From contig CATEFX010000010.1 of NCBI GenBank assembly GCA_949499105.1, positions 62,001-126,000 of the forward strand: DNA of 64,000 nucleotides, in the 5' to 3' direction. Shown piece by piece: positions 1-9,488 of the stretch; within the stretch, counting starts at the first letter, position 1; each line of letters opens with the position of its first letter. The position numbers and the translations under genes were made by a program. The notes beneath the pieces were generated by a model, which saw only the letters and a program-made list of their open reading frames with translations, did not search any database and was not told the origin of the DNA. Source of the DNA: Formosa sp. Hel1_33_131 (GTDB lineage Bacteria; Bacteroidota; Bacteroidia; Flavobacteriales; Flavobacteriaceae).

Positions 1-2
1 AT

Positions 3-584
3 AAAAAAAACATAAACAATCAACCGAATCTTTACAGCTATCATGCCAACAGAAGTTTTCAGCTAAAAAATTTAATCCCAGCATTATCTGTTTCTGCAGG
101 CGTAAATTTTGATTCCGCAGACAACCCATATACAGCTCCCGGAGTAGAAGGCCTAAGTTATCGCGGGGCTTTAATCACTCAAAATAATTTTTCGGGTGGA
201 TGGGTTTTGGTGACGAATATCATCATGGATCGTATCACAAGCGCGCAACAAGAATTTCAATATATAGTAACCTTAACCCACTCCTTTAATCCAAAGTGGA
301 TGGTTTTTGGTGAAACTCAAGGGATCAAAAGTGACTTCTATGCCGATAATTTATTTAGATTTGGAGGGGGCTATTTGTGGAATCAAAACATACAGTTTGA
401 TACGGCTCTTACGCTCAACGTCAAAGACACACCTTCTATATTAAGTGTTAATTTTGGCGCTTCTTACAGACTAGATCGACACGTTGATAAAGAGAATGGA
501 GATAATGACGCCTCTGCAAAAGACGCAGATGGTAGGAAATCTCGAAAAAAGAAAAAAAGAAAAAACAAAAAGCAGGATAACTAA
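3..584 (+). CDS. Outer-membrane transporter-like beta-barrel protein, 3' part only
   Basis: The frame is open from base 3 with no in-frame start before the window edge, so the N-terminus is missing. An internal ATG lies at 207, but the upstream residues (LSVSAGVNFDSADNPY, then a glycine/aromatic-rich segment) continue the same beta-strand pattern. Alternating strands and phrases such as FGGGYLWNQNIQFD and LSVNFGASYRLD resemble the C-terminal half of the 'transporter / MetA-pathway of phenol degradation' outer-membrane barrel family. It ends in an unusual strongly basic tail (RKSRKKKKRKNKKQD). Family assignment is by pattern recognition only. The next gene starts 21 bp downstream on the same strand and may be co-transcribed. 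Confidence 0.6.
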   Translation, partial: KKNINNQPNLYSYHANRSFQLKNLIPALSVSAGVNFDSADNPYTAPGVEGLSYRGALITQNNFSGGWVLVTNIIMDRITSAQQEFQYIVTLTHSFNPKWMVFGETQGIKSDFYADNLFRFGGGYLWNQNIQFDTALTLNVKDTPSILSVNFGASYRLDRHVDKENGDNDASAKDADGRKSRKKKKRKNKKQDN

Positions 585-605
585 CGGTTTGACGATGTAT
601 AGCTT

Positions 606-1721
606 ATGATTTTAATTAAAGAAGCCCTTTCAAAAAAGGAACTTAAAGAGTTTATAAAATTCCCTTTCTCACTCTATAAAAACTCAAAATACTGGGTACC
701 TCCTATCATAAGTGAGGAGATGAAGGTATTTAACAAAGTGACGAATCCGGTACTGCAAAATGCAGATGCTCGACTCTTTCTAGCTTATAAAGATGATACC
801 ATTGTAGGACGTGTTGCGGCTATCACTAATTGGTTAGAAATCAAAGATCAGGGGGTTCATAAAATGCGTTTTGGTTGGCTAGATATGATTGACGACCTCG
901 AAGTTACCAAAGCCTTGTTACTAAAAGTTGAAGCTATTGGAAAAACTCATAAATTGGAGCATATGGAAGGCCCAATTGGGTTTTCTAATTTAGATAAAGT
1001 AGGCGTGCTCACTTACGGATATGATGAAATTGGAACGATGGTTACATGGTATAATCATCCCTATTATGTCGATCACTTGAAACAGTTAAATTTACGGGTT
1101 GAAAAAGAATTTGTAGAACATAAGCATCAGTTTAGTGATATTAAAATTGACAACTCCAACAAGTTAGAAAAAGTAGTTAGAGACCGTTATAATCTAAAAT
1201 CTTTAAGTTTCAATAAAACAAAAGATTTGATGCCGTACGCAGATAAAATGTTCGATTTATTTAACGATAGTTATGCTGCCTTATCGTCTTTTGTGAAAAT
1301 CACAGAGATTCAAAAAGATTTTTTAAAGAAAAAATTTCTAAGTTTTATCAATCCCGAATACATCAAGTTTGTAGTTGACGAGACGGATGAACTGATTGCT
1401 TTTGCGGTTGCAATGCCCTCTTTTTCAGAAGCATTACAAAAATCTAATGGTAAATTATTCCCGTTTGGAATTTTCCGTATTTTAAAAGCTAAGCAGTCAA
1501 AAAAGGTGAATTTTTACTTAATTGGCGTACATCCCGAATACCAAAAAAAGGGAGTCCACTCCATAATTTTTAGCGCGTTTCATAAAACCTTTGTAGAGAA
1601 AGGGATTACAGAATGCCGACGCACTCCAGAATTAGCGAACAATTCAGCCATTCAAAAACTGTGGGTAGATTTTAATCCTGTATTAATTAAAAAACGAAGT
1701 ACCTTTAGAAAAGAGTTATAA
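606..1721 (+). CDS. GNAT-fold N-acyltransferase, bacterial ceramide synthase-like candidate
   Basis: 371 residues. The N-terminal half has FIKFPFSLYKNSKYWVPP, then NADARLFLAYKDDTIVGRVAA, a GPIGFSN segment near residue 125 and HPYY near residue 151. The C-terminal half carries a GNAT-like acyl-CoA core (YLIGVHPEYQKKGVHSIIF). This order of segments matches the YghO-like GNAT family that includes the bacterial ceramide synthase of Caulobacter. The neighbour, convergent with only 4 bp between stops, is an alpha-oxoamine synthase of the serine palmitoyltransferase type, which supports a role in N-acylating a sphingoid or capnoid base. The fold is fairly secure; the substrate is inferred from context. 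It starts at ATG, 21 bp after the preceding gene. Confidence 0.65.
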   Translation: MILIKEALSKKELKEFIKFPFSLYKNSKYWVPPIISEEMKVFNKVTNPVLQNADARLFLAYKDDTIVGRVAAITNWLEIKDQGVHKMRFGWLDMIDDLEVTKALLLKVEAIGKTHKLEHMEGPIGFSNLDKVGVLTYGYDEIGTMVTWYNHPYYVDHLKQLNLRVEKEFVEHKHQFSDIKIDNSNKLEKVVRDRYNLKSLSFNKTKDLMPYADKMFDLFNDSYAALSSFVKITEIQKDFLKKKFLSFINPEYIKFVVDETDELIAFAVAMPSFSEALQKSNGKLFPFGIFRILKAKQSKKVNFYLIGVHPEYQKKGVHSIIFSAFHKTFVEKGITECRRTPELANNSAIQKLWVDFNPVLIKKRSTFRKEL

Positions 1722-1725
1722 ACTA

Positions 1726-2988
1726 TTACTCACCCATTGCTGCAGCAACAGAAGCAGATAGACGCTTATAAATCCCTTTTTCTAAGCGCTCTCTAATTAC
1801 AGAAAAGGCCTTTAATGTTTCATCGACGTCCTCTAAAGTATGCATCGAGGTTGGAATTAACCTCAATAATATTAATCCTTTAGGAATCACTGGATACACC
1901 ACAATTGAACAAAAAATTCCGTAATTCTCACGAAGATCTTTGACCAAGGCCATGGCTTCGGGGATACTTCCTTTTAAATAAACAGGCGTAACACAACTTT
2001 GCGTAGTTCCTAAATCAAAACCTCGTTCTCTTAATCCCGATTGCAAAGCATTAACAATGGTCCAAAGCTTTTGCTTGAGTTCAGGCATGGTTCTAATCAT
2101 GTCTAAACGTTTCAAAGCGCCTTTAACCAATTGCATCTGCAACGATTTTGCAAACATTTGTGAGCGTAAGTTATATTTTAAATAATCAATAATTTCTTTA
2201 TCGGCAGCGATAAAAGCACCTGTACTTGCCATTGACTTCGCAAACGTTGCAAAATACACATCAATATCGTCTTGAACGCCTTGTTCCTCTCCTGCTCCAG
2301 CGCCCGTTTTCCCTAAGGTTCCAAATCCATGCGCATCATCGACTAAAAATCTGAAATTGAATTTTTCTTTAAGCGCTGCAATCTCTTTTAATTTTCCTTG
2401 TTCCCCTCGCATTCCAAAAACACCTTCTGAGATCACAAGAATTCCACCGCCGGTTTGTAAGGCCATTTTGGTAGCGCGCTCCAAGTTTTTTTCTAAGCTT
2501 TCAATATCGTTATGTTTGTAGGTAAAACGTTTTCCCATATGCAAACGAACCCCATCAATAATACAGGCATGCGAATCTACATCATAGACAATAATATCAT
2601 CTTTACCAACCAGCGCATCAATCGTAGACATGATGCCTTGATATCCAAAATTTAGGAGATAGGTAGACTCTTTGCTTACAAATTCTGCTAATTCATTTTG
2701 CAATTGTTCATGAAGTGAGGTATGACCAGACATCATTCGAGCACCCATTGGGTAGGCAGATCCGTAATCGTTTGCGGCTTCAGCGTCCACTTTTCTGACT
2801 TCGGGATGATTTGCAAGGCCTAAATAATCATTTATACTCCAAGTAATCACATCTTTACCCTGAAATTTCATTCGGTTTGAAATCTGACCTTCTAATTTTG
2901 GAAATACAAAATATCCTTCTGCTTGGCTTGCCCATTTCCCTAAAGGGCCTTTATCTTTATAGATTTTGTCGAATAAATCTCTTGTCAT
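1726..2988 (-). CDS. PLP-dependent alpha-oxoamine synthase (serine palmitoyltransferase or cysteate acyltransferase type)
   Basis: 420 residues, a full-length fold-type I enzyme of the family that condenses an amino acid with an acyl thioester (SPT, KBL, BioF). Visible signatures are DYLGLANHPEV near residue 54, the cofactor-stacking His about residue 140 (DVDSHACI), DDAHGFG at 217-223 and the Schiff-base lysine in TFAKSMAST (K251). In Bacteroidota such enzymes make 3-ketosphinganine from serine, or 3-ketocapnine from cysteate for sulfonolipids. I recall, without being able to check here, that a Flavobacterium homologue was linked to capnine synthesis. The upstream same-strand gene is cysteine-synthase-like and the convergent neighbour is a ceramide-synthase-like acyltransferase, so an amino-lipid role is likely. 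Motifs alone do not settle serine versus cysteate. Confidence 0.8.
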   Translation of the reverse strand: MTRDLFDKIYKDKGPLGKWASQAEGYFVFPKLEGQISNRMKFQGKDVITWSINDYLGLANHPEVRKVDAEAANDYGSAYPMGARMMSGHTSLHEQLQNELAEFVSKESTYLLNFGYQGIMSTIDALVGKDDIIVYDVDSHACIIDGVRLHMGKRFTYKHNDIESLEKNLERATKMALQTGGGILVISEGVFGMRGEQGKLKEIAALKEKFNFRFLVDDAHGFGTLGKTGAGAGEEQGVQDDIDVYFATFAKSMASTGAFIAADKEIIDYLKYNLRSQMFAKSLQMQLVKGALKRLDMIRTMPELKQKLWTIVNALQSGLRERGFDLGTTQSCVTPVYLKGSIPEAMALVKDLRENYGIFCSIVVYPVIPKGLILLRLIPTSMHTLEDVDETLKAFSVIRERLEKGIYKRLSASVAAAMGE

Positions 2989-3010
2989 AATTCTATCTTA
3001 GTTTGCCTTA

Positions 3011-3018
3011 CAAAATTA
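3011..3018 (-). promoter_or_regulatory. Candidate -7 box of the alpha-oxoamine synthase gene
   Basis: The minus strand reads TAATTTTG here, matching the Bacteroidota -7 consensus TAnnTTTG, 22 bp upstream of the ATG. No clear TTG -33 element was found at the usual distance. It suggests the gene can be transcribed independently of the cysteine-synthase-like gene 115 bp upstream. Confidence 0.4.
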
Positions 3019-3103
3019 TACAATAATATTATGAATACATAATAATTAAGACAATTATGAGAAAAGACTCTTGGAGCATTAAAACAATAAAAGGCTTGAA
3101 GTG

Positions 3104-4147
3104 TTATTTAATAAATTCGATGCTTTGAGCAGCAACTTGCTTTTGATGATCAAAAAACCCTTGATCTTTCATCCATTGGTCATTATATATCTTACTCATA
3201 TAACGAGAGCCATGGTCTGGAAAAACAAGCACTACCAGATCTGTCGATTTAAATTCGTTCGTTTCTTGCAGCTGTTTAACGGCCTGTACAACGGCTCCAG
3301 AAGTGTAGCCTACAAAGATGCCTTCGGTTTTAGATATTTCTCTAGCGGTGTGTGCGCTGTCCTCATCATTTACCTTCACAAATTTATCAATAAGATCAAA
3401 ATCGGTGACGGAAGGAATTAAATTTTTACCGAGGCCTTCTATTCGGTACGGATAAATTTCACCGGGATCTAACTCACGCGTTTCGTGGTACTTTTTTAGG
3501 ACAGATCCATAAGCATCAACGCCAATTATTTTAATCTCCGGATTTTGTTCTTTTAAATATTTTGCGGTTCCCGAAATGGTTCCACCCGTTCCACTACAGG
3601 CTATTAAATGTGTGATTTTTCCTTCTGTTTTATTCCATATTTCAGGACCTGTACTTTTATAATGCGCCTCTAAGTTAAGGTGATTAAAATATTGATTGAT
3701 ATAGACAGAGCCTTCAATTTCTTTGTGTAAACGTTTGGCGACCTCATAATACGACCGCGGATCATCAGCAGCAACGTTTGCTGGACAAACATATACTTTT
3801 GCACCCATACTTTTTAGCATGTCAATTTTATCTAAAGACGATTTTGAACTCACGGCCAAAACACATTTGTAGCCTTTGATAATACTAACCATCGCAATAC
3901 TAAATCCAGTATTCCCAGAAGTGGTTTCGATAATAGTATCACCTGGATTAAGAATCCCTTTTTTTTCTGCTTCTTCAATGATATGAAGTGCAATTCGGTC
4001 TTTTGAGGAATGTCCTGGGTTAAAAGAATCTAGTTTCGCAATATAGGTTCCCGGAAATCCCGAAGTGACTACATTCAACTTCACTAGTGGCGTATTCCCC
4101 ACTAATTCTAATACATTATTAAATATTAATTTTTCTTTATTTACCAA
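3104..4147 (-). CDS. PLP-dependent cysteine synthase / cystathionine beta-synthase-like enzyme, possible cysteate synthase
   Basis: 347 residues of the fold-type II (CysK/CBS) superfamily. [11 protein letters not shown] opens the protein, the Schiff-base lysine is K49 in the SSKDRIA motif, the substrate loop TSGNTG is at 76-81, and the phosphate-binding glycine loop reads [11 protein letters not shown]. There is no C-terminal CBS-domain pair; the protein ends shortly after the catalytic domain. Beta-replacement enzymes of this type make cysteine, cystathionine or, in some lineages, cysteate from phosphoserine and sulfite. Its position upstream of an alpha-oxoamine synthase on the same strand makes a cysteate-supplying role attractive, because cysteate is the headgroup of capnine sulfonolipids. 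That role is inference; ordinary cysteine synthesis remains possible. Confidence 0.75.
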   Translation of the reverse strand: MVNKEKLIFNNVLELVGNTPLVKLNVVTSGFPGTYIAKLDSFNPGHSSKDRIALHIIEEAEKKGILNPGDTIIETTSGNTGFSIAMVSIIKGYKCVLAVSSKSSLDKIDMLKSMGAKVYVCPANVAADDPRSYYEVAKRLHKEIEGSVYINQYFNHLNLEAHYKSTGPEIWNKTEGKITHLIACSGTGGTISGTAKYLKEQNPEIKIIGVDAYGSVLKKYHETRELDPGEIYPYRIEGLGKNLIPSVTDFDLIDKFVKVNDEDSAHTAREISKTEGIFVGYTSGAVVQAVKQLQETNEFKSTDLVVLVFPDHGSRYMSKIYNDQWMKDQGFFDHQKQVAAQSIEFIK

Positions 4148-4200
4148 ATCAGGTTTATCTATTTGAAATCGTTATCAATATTACAATTTTTTTTTTAAAT

Positions 4201-6333
4201 CTATTTTAAAATCGATTCAAGATCTAATAAAAACGCATATTCTGAAGCCACTTCTTTCAATGCTTCAAAACGTCCAGAAGCGCCACCATGTCCGGCCTCC
4301 ATGTTGGTTTGAAGGTATAACTGGGCGGTGTTTTTATTTTGAGCTCTTAGTCGTGCAACCCATTTTGCGGGTTCCCAGTATTGTACCTGAGAGTCGTGCA
4401 ATCCTGTCGTCACCAACATATTTGGGTATAATTTATTGGACACATTATCATAAGGCGAATACGACTTCATATACTCATAATAGTCTTTCTCATTTGGATT
4501 TCCCCATTCATCATATTCACCAGTCGTCAGTGGAATACTATCGTCTAACATCGTAGTCACTACATCGACAAACGGAACTTGAGCGACCACGCCATTGTAT
4601 AACTCAGGCGCTAAATTTATGATTGCTCCCATTAAAAGACCACCAGCACTCCCTCCCATCGCATAATGATGCTTGGCAGAGGTATAATTATTTTCAATTA
4701 AATATTTTGAACAGTCTACAAAATCTGAAAATGTATTTTTCTTTTTAAATAATTTTCCATCTTCATACCATTGACGACCTAAATACTGTCCGCCACGAAT
4801 GTGTGCAATCGCAAAAATAAATCCACGATCTAAAAGGCTCATTCGAACTGTCGAAAAATAAGGATCAATCGTATTTCCATAAGACCCATATGCATACAAC
4901 AGCAAAGGAGTGTCGGCAGATTTTTTAGTGTTTGTATGACGAATTAACGAAATAGGAATTTGAGTCCCATCGGCAGCAGTTGCCCACAAACGTTCGGAAG
5001 TATAATTTTCTTTTTTAAATTTCCCGCCCAAAACTTCTTGTTCTTTTTTTATGGTTTTAGACTTGGTAACCATATCAAAATCAATCACAGAGGATGGCGT
5101 TGTAAGGGACTGGTAGCCGTATCGTAAAATGGTCGTATCAAAATCAATATTAGTGGTTGTATACGCCGTGTAGGTCTCACTTTCAAAAGGGAGGTAATAG
5201 CTATCGGTTCCATCCCAACGTTTTATATGGATATGATTCAAACCATTTTCACGTTCCGAAACCACTAAAAAGTCCTTAAAAATCTCAATATCTTCAAGTA
5301 ATACTGCATCTCTATGTGGAATCACATCGCTCCAGTATTTTTTTTCGGTTTGAGATTCCGAAGTTTTGGATAGCTTAAAGTTTTGAGCACCATCGGCATT
5401 AGAAACGACATAAAACGAATCTTCAAAATGAGAGATCCCATATTCTAAGCCACGGGTTCTGGCTTGAAAAATCTTAAAATCTCCGTCAGGCGTATCAGCG
5501 TTTAAAATCTGATACTCGGAAGTCAACGTACTATAACTGCCAATCACTAAATACTTTTTTGATTTCGTTTTGTACACACTAACCCCAAAAGTATCATCCA
5601 TTTCTTCATAAATTAATACGTCTAATTTCGGATCGGTATCTAATCGATGTTTATAAATAGCTTCTGAACGTAGGGTTGTTTCGTCTTTGAGGGTATAAAA
5701 TAAGGTTTTGTTGTCATTTGCCCATGTACTCCCGCCAGTGGTGTTTGCTATTTCGTCCTTAAAAACTTTATTGGTTTTAAGGTCTTTGATATGTAAGGTA
5801 TATTGACGTCTGCCCGTGGTATCTATTCCATAAGAAATCAAATCATTATTTGGGTTTATATTCAATCCAACCAACCTAAAATACGTATGGTCTTTGGCCA
5901 TTTCATTACAGTCAAATAGGAGCTCTTCAGCAGCCTCTAACGTTTCTTTTTTTCGAGTATAGATAGGGTAATCTTTCCCCTTTTCATACTTGGTAATGTA
6001 CCAGTAGCCATTGTACTTATAGGGTACAGAACTATCGTCTTCTTTGATTCTTGACTTCATTTCATCAAACAAAGACGCTTGAAAATCTTTGGTATGCGCC
6101 GTGTGGGCATTATAGTAGTCGTTTTCTTTATTGAGATAATCGATCACTTCGGGGTTTTCTCTATCATTTAACCAATAAAATTCATCAACTCTCACATCCT
6201 CATGGAGGGTTAAATTTTTAGGGATTTGATTTGCTAATGGAGCATTCGGTAAGTCTGACATTGATTTAGTTGTCTTAGTGTCACAGGAAGTTAGTGAGCA
6301 TATTAAAATTAGAGAAAGGATCTTATGTTTCAT
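4201..6333 (-). CDS. ptrB: Oligopeptidase B-type S9 family serine peptidase, lipoprotein
   Basis: 710 residues. The N-terminus MKHKILSLILICSLTSC is a lipoprotein signal with the lipidated Cys about residue 17, so the enzyme is probably anchored on the periplasmic side, unlike the cytosolic E. coli enzyme. A beta-propeller of roughly 400 residues precedes the alpha/beta hydrolase domain. The catalytic Ser lies in GGSAGGLLMG, the Asp in TGLHDSQVQYWEP and the His in AGHGGASGRFE. The GEYDEWGNP segment is typical of oligopeptidase B, which cleaves short peptides after basic residues. It lies 53 bp upstream of the cysteine-synthase-like gene on the same strand and 42 bp downstream of the threonine aldolase gene, so an operon is possible. 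Confidence 0.88.
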   Translation of the reverse strand: MKHKILSLILICSLTSCDTKTTKSMSDLPNAPLANQIPKNLTLHEDVRVDEFYWLNDRENPEVIDYLNKENDYYNAHTAHTKDFQASLFDEMKSRIKEDDSSVPYKYNGYWYITKYEKGKDYPIYTRKKETLEAAEELLFDCNEMAKDHTYFRLVGLNINPNNDLISYGIDTTGRRQYTLHIKDLKTNKVFKDEIANTTGGSTWANDNKTLFYTLKDETTLRSEAIYKHRLDTDPKLDVLIYEEMDDTFGVSVYKTKSKKYLVIGSYSTLTSEYQILNADTPDGDFKIFQARTRGLEYGISHFEDSFYVVSNADGAQNFKLSKTSESQTEKKYWSDVIPHRDAVLLEDIEIFKDFLVVSERENGLNHIHIKRWDGTDSYYLPFESETYTAYTTTNIDFDTTILRYGYQSLTTPSSVIDFDMVTKSKTIKKEQEVLGGKFKKENYTSERLWATAADGTQIPISLIRHTNTKKSADTPLLLYAYGSYGNTIDPYFSTVRMSLLDRGFIFAIAHIRGGQYLGRQWYEDGKLFKKKNTFSDFVDCSKYLIENNYTSAKHHYAMGGSAGGLLMGAIINLAPELYNGVVAQVPFVDVVTTMLDDSIPLTTGEYDEWGNPNEKDYYEYMKSYSPYDNVSNKLYPNMLVTTGLHDSQVQYWEPAKWVARLRAQNKNTAQLYLQTNMEAGHGGASGRFEALKEVASEYAFLLDLESILK

Positions 6334-6375
6334 AAAATTGACTTTTAAAAAGAATCTATAAAAATACGAAAAATA

Positions 6376-7395
6376 TCAAGGTTTGCGCAAGATTTCTAAA
6401 AGTTTGGCATGCATCGCGTCGGTATAATCGAGATGTGTGACCATTCGTAACTTGCCGCCTCCCATATCACTCACAAGCACCTCATGTGCTTTTAATTTAT
6501 TTAGAAATAATTCTTGAGGAATCTGTGGGTTTAGTTTAAATATCACAATGTTTGTCTCCACAGGTTCCACAACAGAAACGGCCTCTAACTCTTGAAGCGT
6601 TTCTTGGATATCTTTGGCTTTTTGATGGTCCTCTTTAAGTCGATCAAACTGCGCATCCAACGCATAAGAAGCCGCCGCTGCAAGCATTCCAATTTGTCGC
6701 ATTCCGCCTCCCAACATTTTTCGAATCCGTAAGGCTTTATTCATCAATGCGTCGTCTCCTACCAACATAGAACCTACGGGCGCCCCTAGTCCTTTGCTAA
6801 AACACACCGAGATCGTGTCAAAAATTTCTCCATACTGTTGAGCCGTTTCAGACTTAGCGACTAAGGCATTCCACAATCGCGCACCATCTAAGTGAAGTCC
6901 CAAATTATGGGTGTCACACACCGAACGAATTTTTAAAATTTGTTCAAAATCCCAGCAAGCGCCGCCCCCTTTATTGGTGGTGTTTTCGAGGCAGACCAAA
7001 GAAGTTAGTGGACTGTGATAAAAATCAGGTGGATTAATCGCAGCTTCGACTTGCGCCGCGGTCATCATGCCACGATGCCCATCTACAAGTTGGCACGACA
7101 CCCCACTATTAAAAGAAACCCCACCCCCTTCATAATTATATACATGTGCATACTTGTCACATATTAATTGTTCGCCGGGTTGGGTCTGTAATTTGATGGC
7201 TGTTTGATTGGCCATTGTTCCGGAAGGGAAAAATAATGCTTTCGGTTTCCCAAAAAGCGTGGCTACACGCGATTCTAAGGCGTTAACCGAAGGATCTTCT
7301 GCATAGACATCATCCCCTAATTCTGCCGTCATCATGGCCTCTAACATGCCTTTGGACGGTTTTGTTACTGTATCACTCCTTAAATCTATTTGCAT
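6376..7395 (-). CDS. ltaE: Low-specificity L-threonine aldolase
   Basis: 339 residues, close to the family length. The protein starts with the diagnostic IDLRSDTVTKPSKGM; further signatures are GDDVYAEDPSVN, the PSGTMANQ loop, HLDGARLWNA around residue 170 (cofactor-binding Asp) and the PLP lysine in SVCFSKGLGAPVGS. Family members split L-threonine or allo-threonine into glycine and acetaldehyde in the cytosol. The gene lies just upstream of the oligopeptidase on the same strand, and glycine could feed general amino-acid pools. About 107 bp separate it from the methyltransferase gene upstream. The assignment to the beta-eliminating lyase family is firm; stereospecificity is not readable. Confidence 0.9.
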   Translation of the reverse strand: MQIDLRSDTVTKPSKGMLEAMMTAELGDDVYAEDPSVNALESRVATLFGKPKALFFPSGTMANQTAIKLQTQPGEQLICDKYAHVYNYEGGGVSFNSGVSCQLVDGHRGMMTAAQVEAAINPPDFYHSPLTSLVCLENTTNKGGGACWDFEQILKIRSVCDTHNLGLHLDGARLWNALVAKSETAQQYGEIFDTISVCFSKGLGAPVGSMLVGDDALMNKALRIRKMLGGGMRQIGMLAAAASYALDAQFDRLKEDHQKAKDIQETLQELEAVSVVEPVETNIVIFKLNPQIPQELFLNKLKAHEVLVSDMGGGKLRMVTHLDYTDAMHAKLLEILRKP

Positions 7396-7502
7396 GAATT
7401 ATATTGGTTAGGCTATAATTTTGTTATGGAATTTCTACGTTGAAATCGGACGTAATTTACAAAATTTACTTTTGTAGGACTCATAACTTTGATGAATTAT
7501 AG

Positions 7503-8291
7503 TTATTGGTTATTTAAGACTTTTTCCTTTATGGCTACGATTCTTATTCTTTTGTAATCAGCAAACCATTTCCCATTAATTAAACATTCTTCTTTTAATT
7601 TTTCTTGAACCTCGTTTTTAATTTCTTCAATATGTACCGGATTCACATTTCTAAAGAAACTTTCTGCAAACATTGAAATCCAGTCTTTTATTCCAGACTT
7701 CTCATCTGAAAGCTCTGTTGGGCGGTCGTAATGCTCTGCTAAAAGAACTCTAAATCCGACAGATTCTAATGCAGTCGAATATTCACCAATTGAAGGAAAA
7801 TACCATAAATCTAATTTGGATTGCTCATGATACCCTCTATAGCGCAAAGAACCTTTTAGTTGATTAACAATTGTTTGAACATTTCCTTTTCCTCCGAACT
7901 CAAGAACAATTTTTCCATTTACTTTCAAATTTTCAAACATACATTTTATGGCCCTTTTATAGTTTTTGACCCAATGAAGCGTTGCGTTTGAAAAAATGGA
8001 ATCAAATTGTTCGTTAAATTTAAAATCTTCTGCATCTCCAACTAGAAACTCAATCTTATTGAATTTTAATTTTGCAGCATCAATCATTTCTTGGGATTGA
8101 TCAATCCCAATGGTTTCTTTCGCTAATTCATTGATTTTAAATGTGAGTTGACCAGAACCACACCCTAAATCCAAAATTCGTTCATTTTTTTTTGGGTCAA
8201 GTAGTAGTATCAAGTTCTCTCCATAAGTATAAACAAATGAATGTTTATCGTTATAAAGTTCAGGTTTCCATTCTGTAGGTTGGGTACTCAT
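7503..8291 (-). CDS. Class I SAM-dependent methyltransferase, trans-aconitate methyltransferase-like
   Basis: 262 residues. A Rossmann-fold SAM site is visible as ERILDLGCGSGQLT (motif I, about residues 38-51), an acidic ribose contact TIGIDQSQEMI, VGDAEDF (motif II/III) and SNATLHWV. The last two resemble Tam-type methyltransferases that esterify trans-aconitate, but the family is broad and the substrate cannot be read from the sequence. The C-terminus is lysine-rich. It is transcribed away from prfB, 89 bp between starts. No conserved partner is evident; it may be a stand-alone gene. Confidence 0.75.
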   Translation of the reverse strand: MSTQPTEWKPELYNDKHSFVYTYGENLILLLDPKKNERILDLGCGSGQLTFKINELAKETIGIDQSQEMIDAAKLKFNKIEFLVGDAEDFKFNEQFDSIFSNATLHWVKNYKRAIKCMFENLKVNGKIVLEFGGKGNVQTIVNQLKGSLRYRGYHEQSKLDLWYFPSIGEYSTALESVGFRVLLAEHYDRPTELSDEKSGIKDWISMFAESFFRNVNPVHIEEIKNEVQEKLKEECLINGKWFADYKRIRIVAIKEKVLNNQ

Positions 8292-8355
8292 TTTAATTAT
8301 TTTTAATAAATTAGATATAAAACTACATATTATTTTAATTCTATACTATAAATTC

Positions 8356-8363
8356 TATTTTTG
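8356..8363 (+). promoter_or_regulatory. Candidate -7 box of prfB
   Basis: TATTTTTG matches TAnnTTTG and ends 17 bp before the prfB ATG at 8381. It lies in the AT-rich gap between the divergent methyltransferase and prfB genes. Confidence 0.45.
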
Positions 8364-8380
8364 TAATTCGAAATAATTCT

Positions 8381-9488
8381 ATGATAACACACGATCACAT
8401 AAAAGATCTTTTTGAGCGCCTTGGAGCGTTGAGGAGGTATCTTTGACTTAGATGCCAAACGCATCGAAATTCAAAATGAAGAAGAAAAAACGTTTTCACC
8501 CGATTTTTGGAACGATTCCAAAGCAGCCGAGCTGCTCATGAAATCTTTACGAGTTAATAAAAAATGGGTCTCCGATTTTGAAAAAGCGCAAGCATACACA
8601 GAAGATCTTGAAGTTTTATTTGACTTTTATAAAGAAGGAGAAACGACTGCAGAAGAAGTCGAAAAACAATTTGAACTCAGCGCCACTTTTTTAGAAGACA
8701 TCGAATTTAGAAACATGCTTTCTGAAGATGGGGATGGGCTTAGTGCTGTGTTACAAATTACGGCCGGTGCTGGTGGTACCGAAAGTTGTGATTGGGCCTA
8801 TATGCTCATGCGCATGTATGTAATGTATGCAGAAAAAAATAATTTTAAAATTACCGAACTCAATTTACAAAACGGTGATGTCGCAGGGATTAAAACCGTG
8901 ACCCTTCAGATTGAAGGCGATTTTGCATTTGGATGGTTAAAAGGTGAAAATGGCGTCCACCGTTTGGTCCGTATTTCACCCTTTGATAGCAATGCCAAAC
9001 GCCATACAAGTTTTGCTTCTGTCTATGTCTATCCGCTTGTCGATGATAGTATTGAAATTGAAATCAATCCTGCAGATATCGAAATCACCACCGCACGTTC
9101 GAGTGGTGCTGGGGGTCAAAATGTAAATAAAGTGGAAACTAAAGTGCAGTTAAGTCACAAACCCTCAGGAATTCAAATTTCGTGCTCAGAGACGCGATCA
9201 CAACACGACAACCGTTCGAGAGCGATGCAAATGTTAAAATCTCAATTGTATGAGATTGAACTCAAAAAACAACTGGCACAGCGCGAAGATATTGAAGCTG
9301 GGAAAATGAAAATTGAATGGGGAAGTCAAATTAGAAATTATGTCATGCATCCCTACAAACTTGTAAAAGATGTCCGCACGTCCAAAGAAACGGGTAATGT
9401 AGATAATGTAATGAACGGAGAAATTACCCCTTTCCTAAAAGCCTATTTAATGTTGATGGGACAAAAAGAAAAAACGGATACGCTATGA
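8381..9488 (+). CDS. prfB: Peptide chain release factor 2 (programmed +1 frameshift)
   Basis: RF2 recognises UGA and UAA and triggers peptide release on the ribosome. Translation starts at ATG 8381, runs 21 codons to an in-frame TGA at 8444-8446 and must shift +1 there, continuing with GAC at 8445; the joined product is about 368 residues, normal for RF2. The anticodon-mimic tripeptide SPF is seen in [10 protein letters not shown] (about residues 199-201) and the catalytic GGQ in [11 protein letters not shown] (about 244-246). Reading only from the internal ATG at 8538 would drop about 50 residues of the N-terminal domain. The stop overlaps the start of the ArsC-like gene by 4 bp, so the two are translationally coupled. 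Confidence 0.95.
8432..8447 (+). promoter_or_regulatory. prfB: Programmed +1 ribosomal frameshift site of prfB
   Basis: The sequence AGGAGGTATCTTTGAC has the classic arrangement: an internal Shine-Dalgarno-like AGGAGG, a three-base spacer, the slippery CTT codon, then TGA followed by C. When RF2 is scarce the ribosome pauses at TGA and slips to TTT, which autoregulates RF2. The bases are nearly the same as in the E. coli site. Confidence 0.95.
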
